Below, piece by piece: positions 17,993-27,547 of a stretch of DNA of 64,000 bases. The stretch comes from Sporosarcina sp. P34 (GTDB lineage: Bacteria; Bacillota; Bacilli; Bacillales_A; Planococcaceae), in assembly GCF_002743375.1 (NCBI RefSeq), contig NZ_PDZC01000005.1, positions 124,001-188,000 on the forward strand, read 5' to 3'. Position 1 is the stretch's first letter; each line of letters starts with the position of its first letter. The position numbers were made by a program, and so were the translations under genes. The notes under the pieces were generated by a model. The model was not told where the DNA came from. It was given only the letters and a program-made list of their open reading frames with translations, and made no database searches.

Positions 17993-19216
17993 GTGGCAGA
18001 GATCAGAGTACCTGAACTAGCAGAATCAATTACAGAAGGTACAATTGCAAAATGGTTAAAACAACCCGGTGAAAACGTGGATAAAGGTGAATTCATCGTT
18101 GAATTGGAAACAGATAAAGTGAACGTCGAAGTCATTTCGGAAGAAGCAGGCGTGTTATCCGAACTATTGGCTGCAGAAGGCGACACAGTTGAAGTTGGCC
18201 AAGTAATCGCGATTGTAGGTGAAGGTTCAGGTGCGCCGGCACAACAAGCTCCACAAGCAACTGAAGCAGCACCAGCACAAAAAGAAGAAACACCAGCTCC
18301 AGCAGCGGCTGCAACGGAAGAAACTTCTTCTGCAGACCGTACTATTGCAAGCCCAGCAGCACGCAAGCTTGCTCGTGAAAAAGGTATCAATCTTGCAGAC
18401 GTATCACCTGTTGATCCAATGGGTCGCGTCCGGGCGCAAGATGTATCTGCTCACAACAACGCTCCAGCACCTAAAGCTCCTGCGGCACCAGCTGCTAAAG
18501 CAGAAGCAAAAGATGACGGCCGTATTACACGTCAGAAAATGACTCGTCGCCGTCAAACAATTGCTAAGCGTTTGCTAGAAGTAAGACAATCGACAGCAAT
18601 GTTGACAACTTTCAATGAAATTGATATGTCGAAAATGATGGAACTTCGTTCACGCAAGAAAGATCAGTTCTTCGAGCAAAACGATGTACGTCTAGGCTTC
18701 ATGTCATTCTTCACGAAAGCAGTCGTAGCAGCATTGAAGAAATATCCATATGTTAACTCTGAAATCGATGGCGATGAAATTCTGTTGAAGAACTACTACG
18801 ATATCGGTATCGCAGTGTCTACTGACGGTGGACTAGTTGTACCAAACGTAGTCGATGCAGACCGTAAGAGCTTTGCTGAAATCGAAGCGTCTATCGGAGA
18901 ACTTGCGAAAAAAGCCCGCGACAATAAGTTGACAATGGCTGATATGACAGGCGGTTCATTCACGATTACAAACGGTGGAGTATTTGGTTCACTATTGTCT
19001 ACTCCAATCCTAAACGGTACACAAGTAGGAATCTTGGGTATGCATACAATTCAGAAGCGTCCAGTAGCTGTTGGGGACAATATTGAAATCCGTCCAATGA
19101 TGTATGTTGCACTTTCTTACGATCACCGTGTAATTGATGGTAAAGATTCAGTAGGATTCTTGAAGATGGTTAAAGAGTTGCTTGAAAACCCTGAAGACCT
19201 TCTACTAGGTTCTTAA
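17993..19216 (+). CDS. odhB: Dihydrolipoyl succinyltransferase E2
   Basis: Core of the 2-oxoglutarate dehydrogenase complex. The 407-residue product shows the N-terminal lipoyl domain with the modified lysine in ETDKVNVEV (about residue 43), then an Ala/Pro/Glu-rich linker. The peripheral-subunit-binding domain begins [12 protein letters not shown] (about 120). A second Ala/Pro linker precedes the catalytic domain, which ends in the CoA-acyltransferase motif [15 protein letters not shown]. The start is GTG 17993, with AGGAGGAA eight bases upstream. It follows odhA by 98 bases, and a terminator closes the operon. No E3 gene is nearby. Confidence 0.98.
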   Translation: MAEIRVPELAESITEGTIAKWLKQPGENVDKGEFIVELETDKVNVEVISEEAGVLSELLAAEGDTVEVGQVIAIVGEGSGAPAQQAPQATEAAPAQKEETPAPAAAATEETSSADRTIASPAARKLAREKGINLADVSPVDPMGRVRAQDVSAHNNAPAPKAPAAPAAKAEAKDDGRITRQKMTRRRQTIAKRLLEVRQSTAMLTTFNEIDMSKMMELRSRKKDQFFEQNDVRLGFMSFFTKAVVAALKKYPYVNSEIDGDEILLKNYYDIGIAVSTDGGLVVPNVVDADRKSFAEIEASIGELAKKARDNKLTMADMTGGSFTITNGGVFGSLLSTPILNGTQVGILGMHTIQKRPVAVGDNIEIRPMMYVALSYDHRVIDGKDSVGFLKMVKELLENPEDLLLGS

Positions 19217-19230
19217 TTAACACACTCCAA

Positions 19231-19258
19231 GTGACCCGCTAATCAGCGGGTCGCTTTT
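19231..19258 (+). terminator. Terminator after odhB
   Basis: GC-rich 8-bp stem, gacccgct (19233-19240) and agcgggtc (19245-19252), with a 4-base loop and a short T run. Confidence 0.8.
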
Positions 19259-19279
19259 ATTTAGGGAAGGAGAGATTGT

Positions 19280-19477
19280 ATGTCCTATTTACAATGGTTG
19301 GATGAACCTACGTTGAAGACGGTGACGTGTACCCATACCGACGCAGCAAAGTATTTGGTAAGTAATATGCTGACAGTGGGAAAGACCTATGAAGTGAAGA
19401 ATGAAACAGAAGAGTTTATCTTTGTCGTAGACAATTCAGGCAAAGTCGGCGGATATTATAAAACATATTTTGAGTAA
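19280..19477 (+). CDS. Small conserved protein, DUF6501-like
   Basis: A 65-residue protein beginning MSYLQWLDEPTLK with two conserved-looking segments, VTCTHTDAAKYLV and YEVKNETEEFIFVVDNSG, ending GGYYKTYFE. It matches my memory of the small Bacillaceae DUF6501 family, of unknown function. The alternation of short beta-like stretches suggests a compact beta fold. GGAAGGAGAG precedes ATG 19280, and a clear terminator follows, so it is a real single-gene unit. Neither a membrane segment nor a signal peptide is present. Confidence 0.75.
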   Translation: MSYLQWLDEPTLKTVTCTHTDAAKYLVSNMLTVGKTYEVKNETEEFIFVVDNSGKVGGYYKTYFE

Positions 19478-19507
19478 TTGATTGGTGAATAACTAGTAGG
19501 GTATTAC

Positions 19508-19537
19508 AAGACGATTCTTCATTGAATCGTCTTTTTT
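19508..19537 (+). terminator. Terminator after the DUF6501-like gene
   Basis: Perfect 10-bp stem aagacgattc / gaatcgtctt (19508-19517 and 19524-19533), 6-base loop, then T run. Confidence 0.88.
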
Positions 19538-19639
19538 ATGTGTGTGAGTAGTAGGGAAGAGAAGGGTGGAATCATTGAACAACTGTTTGTTGTGATTTAG
19601 AGATTTTTCGTGGATAACTAGTGTGAGCGATGCGCATTT

Positions 19640-19768
19640 CGCTCATTATTTCGTCTACGCGCTCTATTGCGGCTTGTAACCGCTCAATCGTCTTAGCTAA
19701 CGGCTCTATGCAAGTCCGAACGCGCTCATACTTTTCGTTATCCGCTCTATCACGCCTCATATCCGCTC
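19640..19768 (-). repeat. GAGCG 21-bp phased array B, seven units (minus orientation)
   Basis: CGCTC, the complement of GAGCG, begins at 19640, 19660, 19681, 19723, 19743 and 19764, with a GGCTC variant at 19702. Spacing is 20-21 bp throughout. On its left edge GAGCGA (19625) faces TCGCTC in an inverted repeat. It lies between the terminators of the convergent DUF6501-like and yaaN genes. Confidence 0.9.
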
Positions 19769-19913
19769 ATAGCCTGCAGCGCGTTGCCACCGGTCTTGGC
19801 GTTATACTAGGAAAAAGGGAAGTGGAACAGCCATCACTCGAATAGTGACTCGAGCACTAAAGATCCAACGTAAGAATGAGAATCCCATCATGTCTCCAAC
19901 ATTTTCCCCAACG

Positions 19914-19941
19914 AAAAAACCGTCTCTCTTATGAGGGACGG
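19914..19941 (-). terminator. Terminator of yaaN
   Basis: An imperfect hairpin with aaaccgtc/gacggttt arms overlaps the yaaN stop codon and, on the minus strand, runs into six T. Confidence 0.7.
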
Positions 19942-21119
19942 TTTTGTGACTCTTCATATACGGCAAGTAAACGGGTTTTGAGTTCTTGTTCCATTCTAGC
20001 GATTTCGGTCTCAGCAGCCTTGCGTTTTGCACGGCCATCTGCTTGGATCTGCAAGGTTTCTTCAATCGTCTGAATCAAGTTCTCTTGTGTCGTTTTCAAT
20101 GTATCGATTTCAATAATACCTTTTTCATTCTCTCTGGCTGTTTCAATACTATTTACTTTCAACATCTCGGAGTTACGAAGCAACAAATCGTTCGTTGTCT
20201 TCGTGACGAGCTTTTGTGACTCCACAGCTTTTTGCTGACGGTTTAATGTTAGCGCAATTGCAATCTGATTCTTCCACAACGGAATGGCCGTCATGATGGA
20301 TGCCTGGATTTTCTCAGCCAACGTTTGGTTCGTTTGTTGGATCATACGGATCTGTGGCGCGCTTTGGATGGTGATTTGACGAGATAGTTGCAAGTCGTAC
20401 AGGCGTTTTTCTAAACGGTCCACAAATTGTGCCATGTCGTTAACTTCTTGAACCATCATTTGATCATCCGATTGCTGTGCTTTTTTATGCAGTTCGGGAA
20501 TGATAGTACTATTGATTTCATCAATCTTTAATTCCGCAGCGGCGATGTAGACATTCAATGCTTGAAAGTACGTTTTGTTTTGTTCATACAAATTGTCCAA
20601 CATGCGAACATCTTCCATTAAACCGCGTTTAGAATGCTCCAGTTGAACGCTTATTTTATCGACTTGTGTGCCGAGTTTTTCATATTTCGTCATGATTTCT
20701 TTGATCGGGCGAGTAGCCTTGTTGAATAAACGGCTAAGGCCTGATTTCTTTTTATCTGATAGTTCATCTGTATCGATTTCGGATAGCTTGGCCATTAATT
20801 CATTCAATACTTCACCAACAGGTCCGATATCTTTGCCTTGGACGTGATCGAGCATTTTGTGAGAGAAGTTGGATAGTTCATTTTGTGCATTGGCACCGTA
20901 GGAAATGACGGCTTCGTAATTACCGACAGGAATCTGTGAAGCTAATTGTCGTGCTTTACCTTGTTCTTCGGGTGTTAATCGGTCAATCAGTTTAGCGGGT
21001 GCAGCTGTGTTGGACAGCGAATTCTCCATTTCTTTTGGAAGCAGGCTCGCATCCATATCGAATGGATTATCAAGCAAGTCATCCACGGATTTTTCTTGTA
21101 ATACGTTTTTATCTGTCAT
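19929..21119 (-). CDS. yaaN: TelA/YaaN-family toxic anion resistance protein
   Basis: A 396-residue, mostly helical cytoplasmic protein of the TelA family (PF05816 type). It has the conserved LSRLFNKATRPIKEIMTKYEKLG region and long coiled-coil stretches, ending in a charged helix. The family name comes from tellurite resistance plasmids. Chromosomal YaaN is linked to envelope stress, and its mechanism is unknown. The start is ATG 21119, after AAAGGGGA. An upstream in-frame ATG at 21185 lies deep inside xpaC. The 11-base overlap with the xpaC end and the gene order xpaC-yaaN are as in B. subtilis. Confidence 0.9.
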   Translation of the reverse strand: MTDKNVLQEKSVDDLLDNPFDMDASLLPKEMENSLSNTAAPAKLIDRLTPEEQGKARQLASQIPVGNYEAVISYGANAQNELSNFSHKMLDHVQGKDIGPVGEVLNELMAKLSEIDTDELSDKKKSGLSRLFNKATRPIKEIMTKYEKLGTQVDKISVQLEHSKRGLMEDVRMLDNLYEQNKTYFQALNVYIAAAELKIDEINSTIIPELHKKAQQSDDQMMVQEVNDMAQFVDRLEKRLYDLQLSRQITIQSAPQIRMIQQTNQTLAEKIQASIMTAIPLWKNQIAIALTLNRQQKAVESQKLVTKTTNDLLLRNSEMLKVNSIETARENEKGIIEIDTLKTTQENLIQTIEETLQIQADGRAKRKAAETEIARMEQELKTRLLAVYEESQNRPS

Positions 21120-21768
21120 TAGAATGTTCCCCTTTCGATTGAAGCAATGGTTTGTCTCTTTTGAGTGTAACATCGACGTAATCAATTTCCATTCGAAGCT
21201 GTTCTAAATCAGTTGCTACAGCGTTTCGTAGATCCCGTTCCATTTCGAGACTCAAATCAGATAAGGTTTCGCGGGTATGTTGTAATGCGACTTTGATATC
21301 TTGGTCTTTTAATGGTTGATTAACAAGTAGGCTGTACTTCGATGTTAATTCTACAACGGAATCAAGATGGGCGTAGAAAAAGCTTTCGACTTGGTAAAAT
21401 TTTCTCGGGTTGGACTGGACGATCTTGATGATGCGTCGTGCCATTGAAGACATATCGTATACTTGCCTGAATGCTTGGATTGAACGGACTTGTCCGTACA
21501 TATTACCGAGCTGTTTTAACTTTCGTTTAGATTCATTCAGTTGTTGTTCAATATGTTTATATTCAGAGCGTGCCATCCCGAATTTTTTTAATGTAGAGCG
21601 TAACTGCAGTTCTTTAATCGCTACGTTGCCTCCTGCATACAGTGCGATCCCGATTGCGGAGCCTATGAAAAAGTTCATGCTTGTACCGCCAATTAGGATT
21701 ACCCATGTTAGGAAACTAGTCGGAGCCATTAGTGCATGTCGTGTGAAAAAGTTTTTTAAATTATTCAT
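21109..21768 (-). CDS. xpaC: XpaC-like membrane-associated protein
   Basis: A 219-residue protein with two N-terminal hydrophobic segments (about residues 15-50, FLTWVILIGG and FFIGSAIGIALYAGG), followed by a long helical, charged domain. It matches the XpaC family, named from hydrolysis of a chloroindolyl phosphate substrate; the direct activity is doubtful. Its partner yaaN overlaps its end by 11 bases, so the two products probably work together at the membrane. The start ATG 21768 has only a weak purine-rich site upstream. Confidence 0.87.
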   Translation of the reverse strand: MNNLKNFFTRHALMAPTSFLTWVILIGGTSMNFFIGSAIGIALYAGGNVAIKELQLRSTLKKFGMARSEYKHIEQQLNESKRKLKQLGNMYGQVRSIQAFRQVYDMSSMARRIIKIVQSNPRKFYQVESFFYAHLDSVVELTSKYSLLVNQPLKDQDIKVALQHTRETLSDLSLEMERDLRNAVATDLEQLRMEIDYVDVTLKRDKPLLQSKGEHSNDR

Positions 21769-22002
21769 GATGTTTCAGGCCGCCTTCCATTCTGACTCTA
21801 TATAATACTTACGGATTAACGACGAAAAGGTTTCATTTATCGTGCAGACAGTAAGGTTACTGGAGCCTACCTCAATTATAGCCGAAAATGGTCGAAAACT
21901 CATATATTACGCAACAAGAATCACTTTACTTTGATTAGCGAGTTGAATTTGCTAGAATGAATATCATTCCTGCATAGCGCAAGGTAAAGGAGTGCTTACT
22001 GA

Positions 22003-22296
22003 ATGTATGAAGTGGTATACATGAAGGCGGACTTTGAGCCGTGGTGGATGTTTGAAGAGTGGAGAGACTACTGTGTCTCATCCAAAACATTTACGAATAT
22101 AAAGGATACAGAATTATATGTTAAAGAACTGATCGGGAAGATGGAACCGTGTTTTGAACATTATGAAATGCGCAAAGGCTGCTTCCATGCATTTTGGTCC
22201 ACGTCTGAAAAATACTATTGCAATGGTTGTGAAGGAGATTTGCAGTTGTATCACGGAATCATCGTCTTGTTAGACGGGGAACCAAACGTATCGTGA
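22003..22296 (+). CDS. DUF1033-family protein
   Basis: A 97-residue protein with the family opening MYEVVYMKADFEPWWMFEEW, a central helix VKELIGKMEP and a cysteine-rich stretch with CxxC (YYCNGCEGD). It matches DUF1033, a small Firmicutes family of unknown function. The AAAGGAG ribosome site lies upstream of ATG 22003. It stands alone before the cold-shock gene. The two cysteines of CNGC plus C65/C50-type residues could bind metal or form disulfides, but this is speculation. Confidence 0.85.
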   Translation: MYEVVYMKADFEPWWMFEEWRDYCVSSKTFTNIKDTELYVKELIGKMEPCFEHYEMRKGCFHAFWSTSEKYYCNGCEGDLQLYHGIIVLLDGEPNVS

Positions 22297-22325
22297 GAAC
22301 ATTCAGTAAATGCGCTTTTTATTAA

Positions 22326-22505
22326 TTGACAAAGAAGCCCAATATGTTATACTAAACGTAAGTAAATTAATTGAACGACCGTATGCTAAGTGATTCACCT
22401 ATTACAAAAGGGATCGGCGACGTCGGCAACTTTTGTAATACGTGAATTTTTTTGTATGCTAAGGTTCGTGTATTAAAGTATTTATATTTTTTTGGAGGTA
22501 ATCGA
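22326..22505 (+). promoter_or_regulatory. Cold-shock gene promoter and long leader with an internal terminator hairpin
   Basis: A SigA-type promoter, TTGACA (22326-22331) and TATACT (22348-22353) with a 16-bp spacer, drives a leader of about 145 bases. Within it an 18-bp stem (22393-22410 with 22430-22447, one mismatch) is followed at once by seven T (22447-22453), the form of an intrinsic terminator, well before the ATG at 22506. The decamer GTATGCTAAG occurs on both sides of the hairpin (22381 and 22453). This suggests a structural switch, possibly temperature-dependent. Confidence 0.65.
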
Positions 22506-22706
22506 ATGAAACAAGGTACAGTGAAATGGTTTAACTCAGAAAAGGGCTTCGGTTTTATCGAAGTTGACGGAGAAGAAGACATCTTTGTACACTTCTCAGC
22601 AATCCAAGGCGACGGATTCAAATCTCTTGACGAAGGTCAACAGGTTGAATTTGAAGTTGTCGAAGGAAACCGTGGTCTACAAGCAGCTAACGTTGTTAAA
22701 ATCTAA
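22506..22706 (+). CDS. Cold-shock protein (CspA/CspB family)
   Basis: A 66-residue single-stranded nucleic acid-binding protein that acts as an RNA chaperone. It carries both RNA-binding motifs, KGFGFIEV (RNP1) and IFVHFSAI (RNP2), on the five-strand OB fold, starting [10 protein letters not shown] and ending ANVVKI. GGAGG lies eight bases before ATG 22506. A strong GC terminator follows. Which csp paralogue it is cannot be decided from the window. Its leader is described separately. Confidence 0.97.
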   Translation: MKQGTVKWFNSEKGFGFIEVDGEEDIFVHFSAIQGDGFKSLDEGQQVEFEVVEGNRGLQAANVVKI

Positions 22707-22714
22707 ACCACTAG

Positions 22715-22743
22715 AAAAGGCGCCCATTGTGGCGCCTTTTCGT
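22715..22743 (+). terminator. Terminator after the cold-shock gene
   Basis: Perfect 10-bp stem aaaaggcgcc / ggcgcctttt (22715-22724 and 22731-22740) with a 6-base loop. Confidence 0.9.
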
Positions 22744-22753
22744 TTGCAGTAAA

Positions 22754-23443
22754 TTACGGTTGTGTCACCGTTTCAAGACTCGATGTCACAACAAATTCCT
22801 CTTCACCTTCCATTGACATCATCGATTCACGCTTAACTTCTCCAAAATCCTTCACGAGATAGATCCTGTTCACAAAGTCTTTTCCTACTTGCTCGATCAC
22901 GACCGCATCTTCAAATTGCTGATAGGGGGTTTCCACTGAAGCGTCCATCTCGACAATCTTCCAGTCATCAAATGTCGTACCTACTTCAATTGGACCTTTC
23001 AAATAGGTTCGGATCGGCTTCATGGACTCTAGCTCTTCCGTCGTTGGAACTGCAGCGTCTAATTCAATGTGTTCTTCCTGCAATACTTGGATTTCATCTC
23101 CATTAAGTTTATACACTTTTTGAACGAATGATCCACCGTTGTTTTCATGAATTACGACATAGTCTTGCGCAGGTCTTGCAACGGTGATGTCTAGCTCAGC
23201 AAATTCATTGCCGACACCTTTATAATGCGCGCTCGAACCATCCGGAAGAAAGTAATCAAGTAACGCTACATCAGTCAGATTCGCATCTTTGTTGTCATGT
23301 TGTTCTGACGTATCACCGTTCGTTCCTTCTTGATTTGTCTTAGGAGAGTCAGTCTTACCGTCAATGGACGTAGCAGGCTTGTTTGAGCATCCGACGAGCA
23401 CGAGAAGCAATGCAATCGTTAAAAACCATAGATTGCGTTTCAT
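22754..23443 (-). CDS. Lipoprotein of unknown function
   Basis: A 229-residue exported protein. The signal peptide ends in lipobox LVGC (Cys at about residue 19). An unstructured linker rich in D, N, T and K follows to about residue 55, and then a beta-rich domain with DYFLPDGSSAHYKG and TYLKGPIEVGTTFDDW. I do not recognise the domain with certainty; it resembles other uncharacterised Bacillaceae lipoproteins. The gene has AAGGAGG before ATG 23443. It is transcribed away from rtp, so the 622-bp region between the two holds both promoters. Confidence 0.8.
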   Translation of the reverse strand: MKRNLWFLTIALLLVLVGCSNKPATSIDGKTDSPKTNQEGTNGDTSEQHDNKDANLTDVALLDYFLPDGSSAHYKGVGNEFAELDITVARPAQDYVVIHENNGGSFVQKVYKLNGDEIQVLQEEHIELDAAVPTTEELESMKPIRTYLKGPIEVGTTFDDWKIVEMDASVETPYQQFEDAVVIEQVGKDFVNRIYLVKDFGEVKRESMMSMEGEEEFVVTSSLETVTQP

Positions 23444-23717
23444 AATGAAAAACCTCCTTTTACTAGGTGTTATTCCCTTACTGGTGGAAGCTATTCATGT
23501 GGAATAAAAAAAGTAGGGGAAACGATACGTAACTCACTCCGAAGCGTGTAGCTGAATACTCAAACATCTTGTCCATTTAATCCTCTATCTAACCAGTAAT
23601 TTCTTTAGTAGGGAAATCTATATTTCGTCTAATGTCTTTCAGAATTGGAAAAACAAAACTTACAATATACGCTTTTTACGAAAAACTGAACAAATCCATC
23701 TATAAACATATTGAATA

Positions 23718-23746
23718 GTTCTAGTAAAACCCGGTTCCAAATAATC
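23718..23746 (+). other. Putative Ter site 1 (RTP binding)
   Basis: Contains GGTTCCAAATAATC, compared with the B half of Bacillus Ter sites, recalled as CTATGTACCAAATGTTC. When the 29-bp Ter consensus is laid over this segment about two thirds of specified bases agree, including GT-CCAAAT and the final TC. The CCAAAT strand is the plus strand, so the B (blocking) end faces right. Confidence 0.55.
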
Positions 23747-23953
23747 CTTCTTGTTATAATAATCCTCGCACTCCATTTTATGGCACACCAAAAATAGCAC
23801 ACGTACAGTATAAATCAATATTTAATCAATAATTTTTTTAGTAGGGAAATCTAGTTTTCTTCTAATTCTTTTTAAGATCAAAATAACCAAAACTTGAAAT
23901 ATACGATTTAATTACGAATAACCGAACAAACCCATCTATAAACATATTGAATA

Positions 23954-23982
23954 GTTCTAGTAAAACCTGGTTCCAAATAATC
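23954..23982 (+). other. Putative Ter site 2 (RTP binding, upstream of rtp promoter)
   Basis: Same core and orientation as site 1, with one base different in 29. It ends about 37 bases before the rtp -10 element, the position expected if RTP represses its own gene, as described for B. subtilis. Confidence 0.58.
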
Positions 23983-24065
23983 CTTATCGTTACAATAATC
24001 CTCGCATCTCATTTTTTGGTATACTATAGATAGCACACGTACAGTAATTAAGGAGGGAAAGAGCA

Positions 24066-24431
24066 ATGAAGAGTACATTTATCATTCGTCAGAGAGCCTT
24101 TTTAAAGCTCTACATGCTCAACAAGGCGGAAGAAGGGAACTTGTATGGCTTACAAATATTAGACGACCTTATAGATCATTTTAGAGATCTTGGTTATCGA
24201 CCGACTAAGTCTGAAGTATACAAGTCACTACATGATCTACTTAACGATGGTCTCATCGTCAGACATCCGGTCCATAAGCAGGGGACGGAGATGCAGACAC
24301 TTTACATCTATCGCATAGGTGACTTGGAGAAAGTAAAGGCCTACAAAGATACGATAAAGTTCGAGATTGACCGATCGATTTCATTACTTAATAGAGCACT
24401 ACAAGACAATTATTCGCAAAAACGAAAGTAA
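24066..24431 (+). CDS. rtp: Replication terminator protein RTP
   Basis: A 121-residue winged-helix protein that I align, from memory, along its whole length with B. subtilis RTP (122 residues). Matching segments include RQRAFLKLYM near the N-terminus, LYGLQIL, the recognition region SEVYKSLHDLLNDG and the C-terminal dimerisation helix EIDRSISLLNRALQDN. RTP dimers bind paired half-sites in Ter DNA and stop replication forks from one side only. AAGGAGGG precedes ATG 24066. Directly upstream is a duplicated promoter segment, each copy with a Ter-like site, which suggests autoregulation. PadR-type regulators share the fold, but the motif match favours RTP. Confidence 0.9.
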   Translation: MKSTFIIRQRAFLKLYMLNKAEEGNLYGLQILDDLIDHFRDLGYRPTKSEVYKSLHDLLNDGLIVRHPVHKQGTEMQTLYIYRIGDLEKVKAYKDTIKFEIDRSISLLNRALQDNYSQKRK

Positions 24432-24491
24432 AAAAGGCGTTGACCGTTGTTTTTACGATTCACTATTGTACATTACATAGAAGTCAAACGC

Positions 24492-24531
24492 AAAAAACTC
24501 CCCTAGAAGCAATACTTCCAGGGGAGTTTTT
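24492..24531. terminator. Bidirectional terminator between rtp and the ABC-F gene
   Basis: Long GC-containing hairpin with arms aaaaactcccct and aggggagttttt, extended by gaag/cttc. The A run on one side and T run on the other serve both convergent genes. Confidence 0.88.
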
Positions 24532-24545
24532 ATGCCAACTACAGA

Positions 24546-26174
<1,629 letters not shown>

Positions 26175-26242
26175 CTAGTATACATTAAAATTACGTGAAA
26201 TGGAATGTTTGAACTAGTACTGTTTACAATTTCATTTTACGA

Positions 26243-26248
26243 TATAAT
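26243..26248 (+). promoter_or_regulatory. -10 element of the MFS gene
   Basis: TATAAT at 26243-26248, within the stretch that an upstream ATG (26205) would translate. This supports the downstream TTG 26295 as the real start. Confidence 0.5.
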
Positions 26249-26294
26249 GACGATAGGTATTCGATACGTATCACATGCAAAAGGAGTCTTTATC

Positions 26295-27473
26295 TTGCGC
26301 TCTAAAACTACTCAAGGTCTATTATTATTGGCGATCTTTATCGTTGCGCTCAACTTACGGCCAGCGATTACGTCAATTGGACCGATGCTAGACATCATCC
26401 GTGATGATTTATTGTTGTCAAACACTGAAGTGAGTCTCCTGACTGTTATTCCGGTTATCTGTATGGGCGTCTTCGCCATGCTAGCGCCTATACTGAATCA
26501 GGCAATCGGCTTGAACAAAACGATGTACTTGATGTTGTCGTTACTTGCTGTATCAACTGCCATGCGTTTTTTTGTCACTTCGTTCAGTGTGTTAGTACTG
26601 ACCGCTTTCATTGCAGGTGTGGCGATTGCTGTTATTGGACCGTTATTGTCAGCATTGATCAAGCAATACTTTCCGATGCATGTTGCTATAGTCGTTGGCA
26701 TTTATTCATTCGGCATGGGAATGGGGGCGACGCTGAGCACAGGATTGACAGGAGTTTTTTATGAAAAAGCTTATTCCTATGGATTCGCACTTTCAACTTG
26801 GGCCATAATTGCGATTTTTGGCATCATTGCGTGGGCTGTCACCGCGGCGTATCCAATCGAAGTGAAACAAGTAACAAAGCAACCCGTGCAAAAAGGGAAG
26901 AATCCTTGGCGCAATAAACAGGCATGGAGCTTCCTGATTTTCTTTGGTTTACAAGCAGCATTATTCTTTTCCGTTTTGACGTATCTCGTTCCTATTGCAG
27001 TGTCGAACGGTATGACGCTTCTACAAGCGGGGGCATTGCTCAGTGGGATGACGATCGTGCAAATTTTTATGAATATCGGTTTTCCTGTTATTTTACAGAA
27101 GTTGACAAGCAGAACACCGGCACTTGTCGGCATTCTGTCGCTCGGTATTTTCTCGATTGGGTTGATGTGGACAGCAGACCCATTATGGTTTGCGATCGGC
27201 GTTGTCATCATGGGAATTCCGCTTGGTGGATTATTCCCAATCTGTCTGCTACTGCCGATGGACGCGACCGATACGGCAGACGAAACCAATTCATGGACCG
27301 CGATGATGCAAACAGGTGGGTTCATCATCGGTGGAATCTTACCATTACTCATCGCTACGTTGTATGACTACACCGAAAATCATTACGTTACATTGTTCGT
27401 ATTTCTTGTTTTATTTGTGGCTATGCTAGTGCTAGCGTTGCAAATAGGTCGATCCGCCAAGCAAAGCTCGTGA
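26295..27473 (+). CDS. MFS permease, cyanate-transporter (CynX/NimT) type
   Basis: A 392-residue membrane protein with twelve hydrophobic segments. It begins with the family sequence IVALNLRPAITSIGPML and contains a NRPAITS-like motif used to recognise CynX/NimT permeases. Substrates in the family range from cyanate to nitroimidazoles, and none can be assigned here. The start is TTG 26295, nine bases after AAAGGAG. Earlier in-frame starts overlap the promoter. It stands alone between the ABC-F gene and the LCP gene. Confidence 0.85.
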   Translation: MRSKTTQGLLLLAIFIVALNLRPAITSIGPMLDIIRDDLLLSNTEVSLLTVIPVICMGVFAMLAPILNQAIGLNKTMYLMLSLLAVSTAMRFFVTSFSVLVLTAFIAGVAIAVIGPLLSALIKQYFPMHVAIVVGIYSFGMGMGATLSTGLTGVFYEKAYSYGFALSTWAIIAIFGIIAWAVTAAYPIEVKQVTKQPVQKGKNPWRNKQAWSFLIFFGLQAALFFSVLTYLVPIAVSNGMTLLQAGALLSGMTIVQIFMNIGFPVILQKLTSRTPALVGILSLGIFSIGLMWTADPLWFAIGVVIMGIPLGGLFPICLLLPMDATDTADETNSWTAMMQTGGFIIGGILPLLIATLYDYTENHYVTLFVFLVLFVAMLVLALQIGRSAKQSS

Positions 27474-27547
27474 CTGGACGCAACCCGTTGTGAACAGAAA
27501 CGTCCTCATAACAGGATACACACGGATAATGGAGGAATGAATGCTAC

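Larger units (their letters stand above)
23594..24050 (+). repeat. Tandem duplication (about 235 bp x 2) of the rtp upstream region
   Basis: Two imperfect copies follow each other, with recognisable matches 233-236 bp apart: ttagtagggaaatcta (23606 and 23839), cataaacatattgaatagtt-type sequence (from 23703 and 23939), the Ter-like core (23733 and 23969), cctcgca, and gcacacgtacagta (about 23798 and 24033). Copy 2 abuts the rtp ribosome site and has a good -10 (TATACT, 24020-24025). The same place in copy 1 reads CACACC. Parts of the unit recur in reverse orientation near 35.5 and 35.9 kb. Confidence 0.85.

Noticed and set aside
24066..24431. Reading this gene as a PadR-type regulator
   Set aside because: The fold is shared, but length, the RQRAFLKLYM opening, the SEVYKSLHDLL segment and the ALQDN end follow RTP, and Ter-like sites adjoin it.
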